DNA of 64,000 nt from Amycolatopsis sp. WQ 127309 (GTDB lineage Bacteria > Actinomycetota > Actinomycetes > Mycobacteriales > Pseudonocardiaceae). Location of the stretch: the NCBI RefSeq assembly GCF_023023025.1, contig NZ_CP095481.1:9437001-9501000 (forward strand), given 5' to 3'. Below are positions 40,743 to 49,776 of the stretch, piece by piece (within the stretch, counting starts at the first letter, position 1; every line of letters begins with the position of its first letter). A model generated the notes under the pieces. That model searched no databases. It was given only the letters and a program-made list of their open reading frames with translations, and was not told the DNA's origin. A program made the position numbers and the translations under genes.

Positions 40743-42218
40743 ATGAAGCTGTCCGCCCGTCCACTGCTCGCCGGTGTCGCGGCCCTCACGGCCGTGCTGC
40801 TGGCGCCCGGGGTCGCCCACGCGGCCCCGCCGTCCAACGACGACTTCGGCTCCGCCACCGCCGTCACCGCCCTGCCGTTCACGGCGAGCCAGGACGTCAC
40901 CGAGTCGACCAAGGCGGCCGACGACCCGGCGCCGTGCGGCACCTACACGACGTGGACCGTCTGGTACGACTACACCGCGGCCGCGGACGCGTTGGTCCGC
41001 GTGACGCCGTCCAGCACCGGCTCCACGCGGCCGTTCGTCGCGGTCTACACCGGTGACCGCGGTGCGCTGACGCAGGTGCCGGGCGCCTGCGCGACGTGGA
41101 GCTACCCGGGGACCGCGACGTTCCACGCGACCGCCGGCACGACCTACCACGTCATGCTGGCCCAGCAGTACAACCAGGGCGACCTGACGGTGGGCTTCAC
41201 CACCGTGCCGCCGGCGCCGAACGACGACTTCGCGGCGGCCGCGACGGCCGCCGTGCCCGGGGAGTACGCCGGCGACCTGACCGTGGCCTCGGCCGAACCC
41301 GGCGAGGTCGCGCCGAGCTGCGACCCGGACGCCGACCGGTCCGTGTGGTTCCGGTTCACCCCGGACCGCACGCGGTCGGTGAGCGCGCTGGCGATGTTCG
41401 ACTGGGGCCCGGGCATCACGGTGTACCGGGGCACGTCGGCGGACTCGCTGTCCGAAGTGGACTGCGTGGCCTCCGGCGACCGCCGGGCCGCCGTGTTCAC
41501 CGCCGTCGCCGGGGAGACGTACCAGATCCGCGTCGCCGACGACGTCGATGCCGCGTCCCTGTTCGACATCCGGCTCGAGACGGCGCCGCCGCTGGCGCCG
41601 TTCCTGAACTTCTACCCCAACAACCCGTCGGTGTACACGGACGTCACACTGGCGCCGTACTCGGGCGACAGCCTCGGCCGGCCCTTCGTCAGCGGCGAGG
41701 TGCGCTTCGGCGACGGCGGCTCGGCCCCCATCACCGGCGCCGACATCCGGCACCGGTACGCCGCGGACGGCGAGTACCGGGTCGAGGTGACCGGCACGAC
41801 CGCCGACGGCCGGACCGGGACCGGCTTCGACACGCTGAAGGTCGACACGCACGACGTGGCGCTGTCGGACTTCACCGTGCCGGCGACCGCGCGGGTGGAC
41901 CAGACCAAGCCGATCAAGGTGTCGGTCGCGAACACCCGCCACGACGAGACGGTGACGGTCACCCTGTACCGGCTGGACGAGCAGGGCTACGACCAGGAGA
42001 TCGGCCACCTCAAGCAGTGGGTACCGGCGGCCGCGGGCCGCAAGGTGGTCTTCCCCTTCGCCTACACATACACGGCGGCGGACGCCGCGGCGGGCCGGAC
42101 GTCGTTCAAGGTGGTGGCGACCATCGAGAACGTCTACTCCGGCGACGCCCGCCCGGAGGACAACCAGCTGCTGGCGTCGACGACGGTCCGCGCGAAGAAC
42201 GCGGTCGCCATGAGCTGA
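40743..42218 (+). CDS. Secreted PKD/CARDB-domain protein B
   Basis: A 491-residue exported protein, same architecture as protein A. It has a signal peptide (LLAGVAALTAVLLAPGVAHA), two N-D-D-F domains (NDDFGSATAVTALPFT; NDDFAAAATAAVPGEY), a PKD-like domain (GEVRFGDGGSAPIT, HRYAADGEYRVEVTG) and a CARDB-like C-terminus ending in a DNQLLAST strand. ATG at 40743 follows AGGGGGA. The two proteins share their order of domains and many motifs but differ along their length, so the duplication is old. They are co-transcribed and end at a perfect 20-bp hairpin. Confidence 0.75.
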   Translation: MKLSARPLLAGVAALTAVLLAPGVAHAAPPSNDDFGSATAVTALPFTASQDVTESTKAADDPAPCGTYTTWTVWYDYTAAADALVRVTPSSTGSTRPFVAVYTGDRGALTQVPGACATWSYPGTATFHATAGTTYHVMLAQQYNQGDLTVGFTTVPPAPNDDFAAAATAAVPGEYAGDLTVASAEPGEVAPSCDPDADRSVWFRFTPDRTRSVSALAMFDWGPGITVYRGTSADSLSEVDCVASGDRRAAVFTAVAGETYQIRVADDVDAASLFDIRLETAPPLAPFLNFYPNNPSVYTDVTLAPYSGDSLGRPFVSGEVRFGDGGSAPITGADIRHRYAADGEYRVEVTGTTADGRTGTGFDTLKVDTHDVALSDFTVPATARVDQTKPIKVSVANTRHDETVTVTLYRLDEQGYDQEIGHLKQWVPAAAGRKVVFPFAYTYTAADAAAGRTSFKVVATIENVYSGDARPEDNQLLASTTVRAKNAVAMS

Positions 42219-42224
42219 CGTGAC

Positions 42225-42271
42225 CCGGGAGTGGTGTTCCCCGCACCGGTGGCGGGGAACACCACTCCCGG
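42225..42271. terminator. Perfect 20-bp stem terminator
   Basis: The arm 42225-42244 pairs perfectly with 42252-42271 around a 7-nt loop (stem contains GGGAGTGGTGTTCCCC). It follows the stop of secreted protein B and precedes the end of the convergent gene at 42294. Confidence 0.88.
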
Positions 42272-42293
42272 CCGGCGCGCCTGGTCCACGGTG

Positions 42294-42827
42294 TCACAGC
42301 GGCGACGGCCCGCGCTTCCCGAGCCACGCACGCAGTTCGCCGAACCCGGCACCGATGAGCGTCGTTTCGATGAAGGACACGCCGCCCTTCTCTTCGACAT
42401 CGACGCTCAGCAGCGAATCCACCTCGGGGTCGAACGCGATGAACCCGTCGGTCATCCACTCCCCCACGGCACGCGCGAGGTCGCCCGCCACGAGGTCGGC
42501 CCGGACCCGGATCCAGCCCGCGTCCGGGGCATCCATGACGACCACGTGGACATCGACCGAGGGGAACGCCGCGGATCCGCATGCTTGCAGGGCGGCGACG
42601 AACTGCCGTTTCGCCGGCCACCGTTGGATGATCCGGCCGGGCGACGGACCAAGCCGTTCGAACCTCTCGCCGAGCCCCGTCGACTCCTCGAACCCGCACC
42701 ACTCACCGGCCAGGTGCTGATCTCGGCTCTCGAAGGCGGCGGTGATGGCGGTCCGAGCCCTTTCGGCTTTCCACTTCCAGCGGGCCGACGCCGCGCGACT
42801 CGCCAACTCCTCCGCCACACCGCACAC
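42294..42827 (-). CDS. Hypothetical protein, start uncertain
   Basis: A soluble protein of roughly 175 residues. Candidate starts are GTG at 42825-42827 or 42816-42818, neither with a good ribosome site; upstream codons look non-coding. It contains RWKWKAERARTAITAAFESR, a central FPSVDVHVVVMDAPDAGWI and the C-terminal EKGGVSFIETTLIGAGF. There is no export signal and the family is not recognised. Codon usage supports coding from about residue 40 on. Confidence 0.55.
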   Translation of the reverse strand: MCGVAEELASRAASARWKWKAERARTAITAAFESRDQHLAGEWCGFEESTGLGERFERLGPSPGRIIQRWPAKRQFVAALQACGSAAFPSVDVHVVVMDAPDAGWIRVRADLVAGDLARAVGEWMTDGFIAFDPEVDSLLSVDVEEKGGVSFIETTLIGAGFGELRAWLGKRGPSPL

Positions 42828-42916
42828 GGTGTCACAACCCGGCCACAACCGGGGTGCGGTACGCCATACCCCGGCGGCGCGCTGCTCCCGTGCGCCCGGA
42901 CCCAAGGGTGGCTCGC

Positions 42917-43684
42917 ATGGGATCAGCGGTGCTCGCGGCGGTCGTGCTCCTGCTCGGCCTGGTGCCCGTGCCGGCCGCGGACGCCGCCCAGGGGTGTGGT
43001 CCCGCGGCGGTGTCGGTGGCCGACCGGACGCTCTACGAGGGCACTCCCGACCTGAATCCCGGCTACACCACCTTCAGCTTCACCGTGTCGGTCTCCTCGG
43101 CCGCGGGCTGTGTACCCACCGGCACGGTCTCCTACAAGACCGAGGACGGCTCCCCCGGCGCGACCAGCCCCGCCGACTACGTCCCGGTGAACGGACGCCT
43201 GACCTGGAGCGGCGAGGCGAGCTCGCGGACCGTCTCCGTCCAGGTGGTCAAGGACGCCGTCCCGGAGCCGAACGAACCCTTCCTGCTGCGCCTCTACGAC
43301 CCCGTGGGCGTGACCCTGGCCGACGACCTCGCCGCGGGTGGGGTGCTCGACGACGACGGGGCCGGCGGGCCGCTCGTGGTCGTCTCGACCGACGGCGGGA
43401 AGATCTGCTGGAAGGTCTGCGCGATCGGCGTGCGCGTCAGCACCCCGGTGCGGGCGCCGGTGACCGTGCACTACCGCACCCTGCCGGTCGGCGACGGCGT
43501 CCCGGCGTACGTGCCGGTGAAGGACGCGACCCTCACCATCCCGGTCGGCGCGAGCGGTGGCGACGCCGTCGTCAAGCTCCTGGACACCCAGAGCGAGTCC
43601 CATTTCGTGCTGGAGTTGTTCTCCCCTTCGGCGGGCACGCTCGGCAACGCGCGGACGGAGGTGACCATCAAGCCCGGCGGTTAG
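42917..43684 (+). CDS. Secreted Calx-beta domain protein
   Basis: A 255-residue exported protein with a signal peptide (AVVLLLGLVPVPAADA). A Calx-beta domain (VSYKTEDGSPGATSPADYVP, then SVQVVKDAVPEPNEPFLLRL and GVLDDDG) and a second, shorter beta domain follow. Such domains bind calcium or mediate adhesion at the surface. ATG at 42917 is preceded by AAGGGTGG. The 3' end overlaps the convergent AfsR-type gene by 17 nt. Confidence 0.75.
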   Translation: MGSAVLAAVVLLLGLVPVPAADAAQGCGPAAVSVADRTLYEGTPDLNPGYTTFSFTVSVSSAAGCVPTGTVSYKTEDGSPGATSPADYVPVNGRLTWSGEASSRTVSVQVVKDAVPEPNEPFLLRLYDPVGVTLADDLAAGGVLDDDGAGGPLVVVSTDGGKICWKVCAIGVRVSTPVRAPVTVHYRTLPVGDGVPAYVPVKDATLTIPVGASGGDAVVKLLDTQSESHFVLELFSPSAGTLGNARTEVTIKPGG

Positions 43685-46670
43685 CCACCTCACGGGCTTC
43701 GGCCGTCGCGTTGGCCTGGGTGTACAACGCGGCGGCCGTGGCCCACTGCCGGGCCGCGTCCGCCGGGCGGCCGAGCCGGGCCTCCAGCTCGCCGAGGTCG
43801 CGGTGCAGGTGTGCCTGCTCGTAACCGTCGGGCACCGTGGCCCGCAGCGCCAGCCCGCGTTCCAGGTGCTCCCGCGCAGCGGCCAGGTCGCCCGCGCCCA
43901 GCCGGGCGCGGGCGAGGTGTTCGAGCGCCGACGCCTCCCCGTGCCGGTCGCCGACGTCGCGGCTGAGGTCCAGCGCCTGCCCGAAGTGCGCCAGCGCGAC
44001 GGCGAAGTCGCCCTGGCCGAGGTGGGCGCGGCCGGCGTCGAGCAGCGACTCCCATTCGAGCCAGCGGTCGCCGATCGCCCGGCTCACCGCGATCGCCTCG
44101 CCGAGGTGGGCGAGCGCCGCCGCGTGGTCGCCGCGCTGCAGGTGCGCCTCGCCCAGCGTGTCGAGCGTGGCGGCCTCCAGACGCGCGTTGCCGAGGTCGC
44201 GGAACGTCGCCAGCGCTTCCGTCAGCGGGTCGAGGCTTTCCCGCGCGCGGCCCATCCGGACGTAGGTGTGGCCGAGGTTGCGCTGGGACAGCGCGTGGCC
44301 GAAGTCGTTGCCCGCCTCGGCGTTGCGCGCCACCGCGAGCCGGTGCGAGGCGATGGCCTCCTCGAAGCGGCGCAGCTCCGCGTAGGCGTTGGCGGTGTTG
44401 TTGTGGATGTGCCCCTCGCCCTGGACGTCGCCGGCGGCCCGGGCCGTCCGCAGCGCGGCCGCGTTGGTGTCGAGCGCCTCCTGCAGCCGCCGGGTCATGA
44501 AGTACGCGACGCCCAGCGCCCGCAGCATCTCGGCTTCGGCCAGCGGGTCGCCGATCTCGGTCGCGGCGGCCGCGCCCTGGCGGCACAGCTCGACGCGCGT
44601 GTGCCAGTGCCCGGCGGTGTCGTAGAAGCTGGTCAGCAGGTACGTGAGCTGCCAGGCGGCCTCCGGGCGGCCGTGTTCGCGGGCGAACCGCACCACGGGC
44701 AGCAGGTTGTCGCGCTCGGCGGTGAGGAAGGCCAGCGCGGCGTGCCGGTCCGGCCCGACCGGCACGGCGGGCGCGGCGTGGCGCGGCACCGGCGTCACGA
44801 GGTCGCGGTTCGGGTCGAGCGCCCGGTTCGCCGCGGCCGCGGCCAGCAGGTACCAGTCGACGAGCCGGTCGCCGGTTTCTTCGCGGGCGGACGCGGGTTC
44901 GTCGGCCCGGGCGCGCTGCCGGGCGAACTCGCGGATCAGGTCGTGGAAGCGGAAGCGGTCCGCCCCCGCGGCCGTGACGAGGTGCGCGGTCGCCAGCCCG
45001 GCGGTCGCGCGGTCGCCGTCGCCGGCCGTCATCCCGCACAACGCCGCCCCGAGCGCGGTGGTGAACGTGGCGCCCGGGCTCAGCGCGACCCGGCGGAACA
45101 ACCGGGCCTGCGCGTCGCCCAGCGGGAGGTACGCGGTGGCGAGCACAGCGCGGACCGTGCGTGAATCCCCTTCCACCGCAAGGGTGTCGAGCCGGCCGGC
45201 CCCGGCCAGCTCGGCGGCGAGCTCGGCCAGCGGCCGCTTCGGCGTGCCCACCAGCCGGGCGGCCGCGATGCGCAGCGCCAGCGGCATCCCGCCGCACAGC
45301 CGCGCGACCCGGGCGGCCGGCCCCGGCTCGCGCTTCACCCGGTCGGCACCGAGGACGCGGTTCAGCAGCGCGAGGGATTCGGCGTGCGCGAAGGCGTCCA
45401 GGGCGACCGGGTGCACCGCGTGGCGGGTGCTCAGCGCGGCGAGGGTCTGCCTGCTGGTGATCACCAGCAGCGCCGGGCCGGTGCCGGGGATCAGCGGGAG
45501 GACGTCGTCGAGGCCGCGGGCGTTGTCCACCACGACCAGGCACCGGCGCCCGTGCAGCAGCGAGCGGTACAGCGCGGCGCGCTCGGCCGGGTCGCCGGGG
45601 ATGTTCTCCTCCGGCACGTCCAGGCCGCGCAGCAGGTGCGCGAGCGCCCGGGACCCCGGCATCGCCTCGGCCGCGTCCTGGCCGCGCAGGTCGAGGAACA
45701 GCTGCCCGTCCGGGAAGCGGGCCGCGACGCGGTGCGCCCAGTGCAGCGCCAGGGCGGTCTTCCCCATGCCCGCGGCACCCGAGATCACCACGACCGGGCG
45801 ATCGCCGTCCTCGAGGGCCGCGTCCAGCGACGCGAGTTCGTCGTCGCGGCCGGTGAAGTGGCCGACGCCGGCGGGCAGCTGCGACGGCCCGGCCGCGGCG
45901 GCCCGCGGCTCCAGCTCGTGGTCGCGGCGCAGGATCGCCGTGTGCAGGGTGAGCAGCTCGGGACCGGGGTCGACGCCGAACTCGTCGGCCAGCCGCCGCC
46001 GCAGCCGCTGGAAGGCGTCGAGCGCGTCCGTGTGCCGGCCGCAGCGGTACAGCGCGAGCATGTGCAGCCCGGTCAGCCGTTCCCGGGTCGGGGCCGCGGC
46101 GAGCAGGCGCGGCAGCTCGCGGACGGCGTCCTCGTGGTGGCCCAGCCGCAGCTCGGCGTCCCAGAGGTCCTCCACCGCCGAGAGCCGCAGCTCGTGCAGG
46201 CGGTCCACCTCGCGCAGGCCCCAGCCGGACAGCGCCGCGTCGGCGAAGGCGTCCCCGCGCCAGAGCGTCACGGCGGCCCGCAGGGTCGTCGCCGCCCGCT
46301 CGACGGCGCCCGCCGCGAGGTCCGCCGCGGCCGCGCGCACCTGCTGCTCGAACCGGTGCGCGTCGACCGTGGCGGGCGGGACGGTGAGCAGGTAGCCCGG
46401 CCCGCGGGTGACCAGGACGGCCGGGAAGCCGCAGACGTCCAGGGCCTGGCGCAGGCGCGCGACGTGGCTGTGCAGCGTCTTGACGGCCGTGCGCGGCGGG
46501 TCCTCGCCCCACAGGACGTCGACGAGCCGCGGGATCGGCAGCACCGTGCCCGCGTGCAGCGCCAGCACCCCGAGCACGACCCGCTGCCGCGTTCCGTGCA
46601 GCGTGGCGAGCCCGGCCGGGCCCACGGCTTCGACCGGGCCCAGCACGCGCAGTTCCCCGGGTTGGGACAC
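43668..46670 (-). CDS. Second AfsR/SARP family regulator (BTAD, NB-ARC, TPR)
   Basis: A 1000-residue regulator. It has a winged-helix DNA-binding domain (~1-97, PIPRLVDVLWGEDPPRTAVK), a BTAD (~100-245), an NB-ARC ATPase with Walker A GAAGMGKT (~293-300) and LVVVDNARG. A winged helical segment and at least six TPR units (~700-985, e.g. GDHAAALAHLGEAIAVSRAI) complete it. GTG at 46668-46670 follows AAGGAG. It is divergent from the vWA gene (164 nt apart), which is a possible target. Its architecture is the same as that of the SARP at 32750, but the sequences are only moderately similar. Confidence 0.88.
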   Translation of the reverse strand: MSQPGELRVLGPVEAVGPAGLATLHGTRQRVVLGVLALHAGTVLPIPRLVDVLWGEDPPRTAVKTLHSHVARLRQALDVCGFPAVLVTRGPGYLLTVPPATVDAHRFEQQVRAAAADLAAGAVERAATTLRAAVTLWRGDAFADAALSGWGLREVDRLHELRLSAVEDLWDAELRLGHHEDAVRELPRLLAAAPTRERLTGLHMLALYRCGRHTDALDAFQRLRRRLADEFGVDPGPELLTLHTAILRRDHELEPRAAAAGPSQLPAGVGHFTGRDDELASLDAALEDGDRPVVVISGAAGMGKTALALHWAHRVAARFPDGQLFLDLRGQDAAEAMPGSRALAHLLRGLDVPEENIPGDPAERAALYRSLLHGRRCLVVVDNARGLDDVLPLIPGTGPALLVITSRQTLAALSTRHAVHPVALDAFAHAESLALLNRVLGADRVKREPGPAARVARLCGGMPLALRIAAARLVGTPKRPLAELAAELAGAGRLDTLAVEGDSRTVRAVLATAYLPLGDAQARLFRRVALSPGATFTTALGAALCGMTAGDGDRATAGLATAHLVTAAGADRFRFHDLIREFARQRARADEPASAREETGDRLVDWYLLAAAAANRALDPNRDLVTPVPRHAAPAVPVGPDRHAALAFLTAERDNLLPVVRFAREHGRPEAAWQLTYLLTSFYDTAGHWHTRVELCRQGAAAATEIGDPLAEAEMLRALGVAYFMTRRLQEALDTNAAALRTARAAGDVQGEGHIHNNTANAYAELRRFEEAIASHRLAVARNAEAGNDFGHALSQRNLGHTYVRMGRARESLDPLTEALATFRDLGNARLEAATLDTLGEAHLQRGDHAAALAHLGEAIAVSRAIGDRWLEWESLLDAGRAHLGQGDFAVALAHFGQALDLSRDVGDRHGEASALEHLARARLGAGDLAAAREHLERGLALRATVPDGYEQAHLHRDLGELEARLGRPADAARQWATAAALYTQANATAEAREVANRRA

Positions 46671-46834
46671 CCCCCAGCTCCTTCCCGCGCCGAAACGGCT
46701 CAGCGAGCGTAACCACGCGGATGCGGTGCGAAAACAGCCAACCAGCTGATCTGCGCGCGAGCGACAACCGGTTCACAACCACGCGGGGCGACGCTCGGTG
46801 GCAGTCCAGCCCCCACTCCCGTGAGGAAACCCCG

Positions 46835-48472
46835 ATGAGCACCACTCTGCGCCACCGGCGCCGCAGACCGTTCGCCGCCGCGCTCGCGGTCGCCGTCGCG
46901 GCCACGTTCCTGCCCGTGTTCACCGCCGCCGCCACCCCGGCCGTGGCCCCGGCCCCCACTTCGCCGTGCGGGCCGCTCGACGTCACCTTCGTCATCGACG
47001 ACACCGGCAGCATGGGCCCGGCCCTGACCAACATCAAGAACGAGCTGGGCAACATCGCCACCGCGGTGCAGTCCAACTCCGGCAACGACTACAAGCTGGG
47101 CCTGGTGACGTTCAAGGACAACATCACCGTGCACAGCGACCTCACCGCGCTCAACCTGGCCACGGTCACCCCGCAGATCAACGCCCTGACCGCGACCGGC
47201 GGAAACAACGAACCCGAAGCCTCCGACGAGGCGGTCAACACCGCCGTCAACAACCTGCCCGCCACCGGGCGGCCGCAGGTCGGCAACTTCGCCGGCGTCT
47301 GGCGCAGCAACGCGACGAAGATGGTCATCCTGGTGACCGACGCCCGCCCCGGCGGCTTCGACGACGCCTTTGCGGCGGCCGACCAGGCGAACGCCCACCT
47401 CCGGGCGGTCCAGGCGGCGACCAAGGGCATCAAGATCTCGTCGGTCTACGTGCAGACGAGCACGGCCTACCCGGTCATCCCGACGATCATGCAGGACTAC
47501 GCCACCACGACCGGCGGCACCTACGCCGCCACGCCCGCCAGCGGCGCGGGCGCGGGGACCGCGATCCTCGACGCGCTGAAGAACTGCCGCAAGACGGACG
47601 TGTTCATCAAGGACGCCGCCGCGGACACGGGGGTCGCGCCGCACGCGCTGAACCCGATCTGGACGAGCCCGGACATCAAGGTGTGCGCGTCGCTGCCGCC
47701 GTGCGCCTCGATCAACCCGGTCGTCGGCGCGACGAACTACGTCGTGGTGACGCTCAACAACCCGGGCCCGTACGGCTCCGGCGCGTCGACCGGCCACGTG
47801 GAGGTCTCCTACACCGCGCAGGGCGGCGCGGCCCTGTGGCCGACGGACTGGGTCCCGGTCGGCTCCTCGGCGACGGTGACCGTGGCCCCGGGGTCCGTGC
47901 AGGTCCCGGTCGTGTGGGCCGGCGTCCCCGGTCCCGGCCACTTCTGCCTGCTGGCGCGGTGGATCTCCGCGACCGACCCGATGACCTCCCCCGAGCTGCC
48001 CGGGTCGAACACGCTCACCAACACGCGGAACAACAACAACATCGCGTGGCGCAACGTCGACACGATCAAGCTCAAGCCCGGCGTGGGCACCACCCACCCG
48101 TTCACCCTGGGCAACCCGGTCGCCGATCGGCTGACCACGGACCTGGTCTTCACCCAGCCCGGCAAGCCGTTCGCGGGCGGGCCCGGCACGGTCGTCGTCG
48201 ACCTCGGCAAGGTGCTCGCCGAGCGCTGGCGCCAGAGCGGCCAGAAGGGCGTCGGCGTCCGGCCGGTCGGGGACACGCAGGTCGAGATCGTCGACCCGCG
48301 GCAGGCGACGCTGCAGGGCCTGGTGATCGAGCCGAAGGAACGCCTCGAAACCGCGGTGACGTTCACCGCGACCGACGCGGCGGCCGGCGGTGAGTTCGTG
48401 TTCCGGATGTCGCAGTCCGACGGCAAGGACGACCTCGGCGGCGTCGAGTTCCAGCTCTCCACCGAGCAGTAG
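46835..48472 (+). CDS. Secreted von Willebrand factor A domain protein
   Basis: A 545-residue exported protein. A basic N-region and signal peptide (AAALAVAVAATFLPVFTAAA) are followed by a vWA domain whose metal site reads VIDDTGSMG (Asp55-x-Thr57-x-Ser59) with a later Asp in VTDARPGG. A beta-rich C-terminal half ends FRMSQSDGKDDLGGVEFQL. ATG at 46835 has GTGAGGAAA upstream. It probably mediates adhesion or protein binding outside the cell. It is divergent from the AfsR-type gene and is followed by a textbook terminator. Confidence 0.8.
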   Translation: MSTTLRHRRRRPFAAALAVAVAATFLPVFTAAATPAVAPAPTSPCGPLDVTFVIDDTGSMGPALTNIKNELGNIATAVQSNSGNDYKLGLVTFKDNITVHSDLTALNLATVTPQINALTATGGNNEPEASDEAVNTAVNNLPATGRPQVGNFAGVWRSNATKMVILVTDARPGGFDDAFAAADQANAHLRAVQAATKGIKISSVYVQTSTAYPVIPTIMQDYATTTGGTYAATPASGAGAGTAILDALKNCRKTDVFIKDAAADTGVAPHALNPIWTSPDIKVCASLPPCASINPVVGATNYVVVTLNNPGPYGSGASTGHVEVSYTAQGGAALWPTDWVPVGSSATVTVAPGSVQVPVVWAGVPGPGHFCLLARWISATDPMTSPELPGSNTLTNTRNNNNIAWRNVDTIKLKPGVGTTHPFTLGNPVADRLTTDLVFTQPGKPFAGGPGTVVVDLGKVLAERWRQSGQKGVGVRPVGDTQVEIVDPRQATLQGLVIEPKERLETAVTFTATDAAAGGEFVFRMSQSDGKDDLGGVEFQLSTEQ

Positions 48473-48482
48473 GAGATGATTC

Positions 48483-48519
48483 CGAAGGCCACCTCGGGCG
48501 CGTCCCGAGGTGGCCTTCG
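48483..48519 (+). terminator. Intrinsic terminator of the vWA gene
   Basis: CGAAGGCCACCTCGGG (48483-48498) pairs perfectly with CCCGAGGTGGCCTTCG (48504-48519) around a 5-nt loop and is followed by TTTTCGTT. The T-run makes it one of the few classic intrinsic terminators in the window. Confidence 0.92.
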
Positions 48520-48801
48520 TTTTCGTTGCCGGTAAGCACTTCACGGCCGGCGAGACCGAGGGCCGGCCGCCGGCCCTGCCCTGGAGTGAACCGGCAGAGC
48601 CGGCGACCGGCGGAACGCCGCCGCTTCGGCGTCCCCCGGCGGCGGATCTCCTGCAACCCGCCGCCAGGCCGGACACCACGAGGTCGCGTCACCTCGTGGA
48701 TGCGACGCGACCGCCGCGGCTCCGAGTTGGCGGAGCCGCGGCGGCCTGCTGTCACCGGACCACCCGCGCGGGAGGGGTGAGGTGGCCCGGGAGATCCGGT
48801 G
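48520..48801. other. Intergenic region between convergent genes, with a second hairpin
   Basis: No gene is supported here. A 14-bp perfect stem at 48711-48724 / 48731-48744 (CCGCCGCGGCTCCG, 6-nt loop) lies downstream of the reverse-strand fasciclin gene and probably ends its transcript. An imperfect repeat TCGCGTC/GACGCGA flanks 48683-48710. Confidence 0.55.
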
Positions 48802-49476
48802 TTACTTGTTGGTGCCGGGGGTCAGCACCTTGTCGATGACGAAGACGGTGGCGTTCTTGGTGGGGATGTTGCCGCAGAGGATCTTCGCGCCGTTGACGGT
48901 CATGTTGTCGCCGGTGCCTTCGATCTTCAGCGGCCCACCGGCGGCGTTGAGCGAGTCGAGCGTGCCGGCGGACGCGAGGCCCTTGGCGTCGTAACGCTTG
49001 CCGACGACGTGGTACTGCAGGATCGGCGACAGCTCGGCCGGCTTGCCCGCCAGCTCGTTGAACTTGGCGTCACCCAGCGCGGCGAAGGCCGGGTCGGCCG
49101 GCGCGAACACCGTGATGGCCGGCGCGCTGTTGAGGGTGTCGACCAGGTTGGTGGCCTTGACCGCCGCAACGAGCTTGGTCAGCAGCGGGTTCGTCGACGC
49201 GGCCGACGCGACCGGCTGCGGGCCCATCGAGTCCAGCGAACCGGGCGAAGAGCCCTGCGGCAGCTGCGAGCAGGCCGGGCCGAAGACGTCGGCGTTGGTG
49301 GTCACGCCGTCGGTGGCGCCGCCGGCCGGCGCGGCGGCCGAGGAGGACATCGGGGCCGGCGCGGACGCGCTGCTGCTCGCCGAGCCCGAAGAGGCGGTGT
49401 CGTTGCTGCTGCACGCGGTCAGGGCCAGCGCGGCGACCGCGGTCAGGCCGATACCGGCGATACGAAGCTTGCTCAT
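48802..49476 (-). CDS. Fasciclin-domain lipoprotein
   Basis: A 224-residue lipoprotein with lipobox LTAC (Cys22), a Ser/Ala-rich linker (~23-55) and one fasciclin domain. The H1 box is SAPAITVFAPADPAFAAL and the H2-like end is NATVFVIDKVLTPG, resembling MPT70/MPT83-type proteins. It should be anchored to the outer face of the membrane and act in adhesion or signalling. ATG at 49474-49476 has GGAG 12 nt upstream. Confidence 0.87.
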   Translation of the reverse strand: MSKLRIAGIGLTAVAALALTACSSNDTASSGSASSSASAPAPMSSSAAAPAGGATDGVTTNADVFGPACSQLPQGSSPGSLDSMGPQPVASAASTNPLLTKLVAAVKATNLVDTLNSAPAITVFAPADPAFAALGDAKFNELAGKPAELSPILQYHVVGKRYDAKGLASAGTLDSLNAAGGPLKIEGTGDNMTVNGAKILCGNIPTKNATVFVIDKVLTPGTNK

Positions 49477-49776
49477 GCGAAAATCACTCCACGGATTGCG
49501 GCGGCGAGGACAGTCCACTGTGGATCTGCCCGGGGAACTGGCGGTGGTTCGGCGCTCCCGCCGGACCGGATCGGCCGATCGGCGGAGAACTTCACCCGGC
49601 TCGTTCCCGGGTATGCCTTCCATTCGCAGCCGTCGCGCCGCCGGACAGGTCGCTTTCGCCATCTCCCTCGATCGAGTGAAGGAAGGCGTCGCCGCGCGGC
49701 CGTGTACCTGGGCGAGTACACGACGATGACCAGCGGTCGGTCACCTACCGGCTGGATCGCCGCCTTCGCGCGCGGC
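49477..49776. other. Intergenic region with no gene
   Basis: These 300 nt separate the fasciclin gene from the end of the P450 gene, both on the reverse strand. Short frames exist but none has a ribosome site or family match. The palindrome GATCGGCCGATC is at 49569-49580. The fasciclin promoter should lie here. I see no clear terminator for the P450 operon. Confidence 0.4.

Noticed and set aside
43690..47085. A 1131-codon reverse frame overlapping the second AfsR-type gene
   Set aside because: It is the +1 shadow of the 1000-aa regulator, rich in Arg, Gly and Pro, without any domain.
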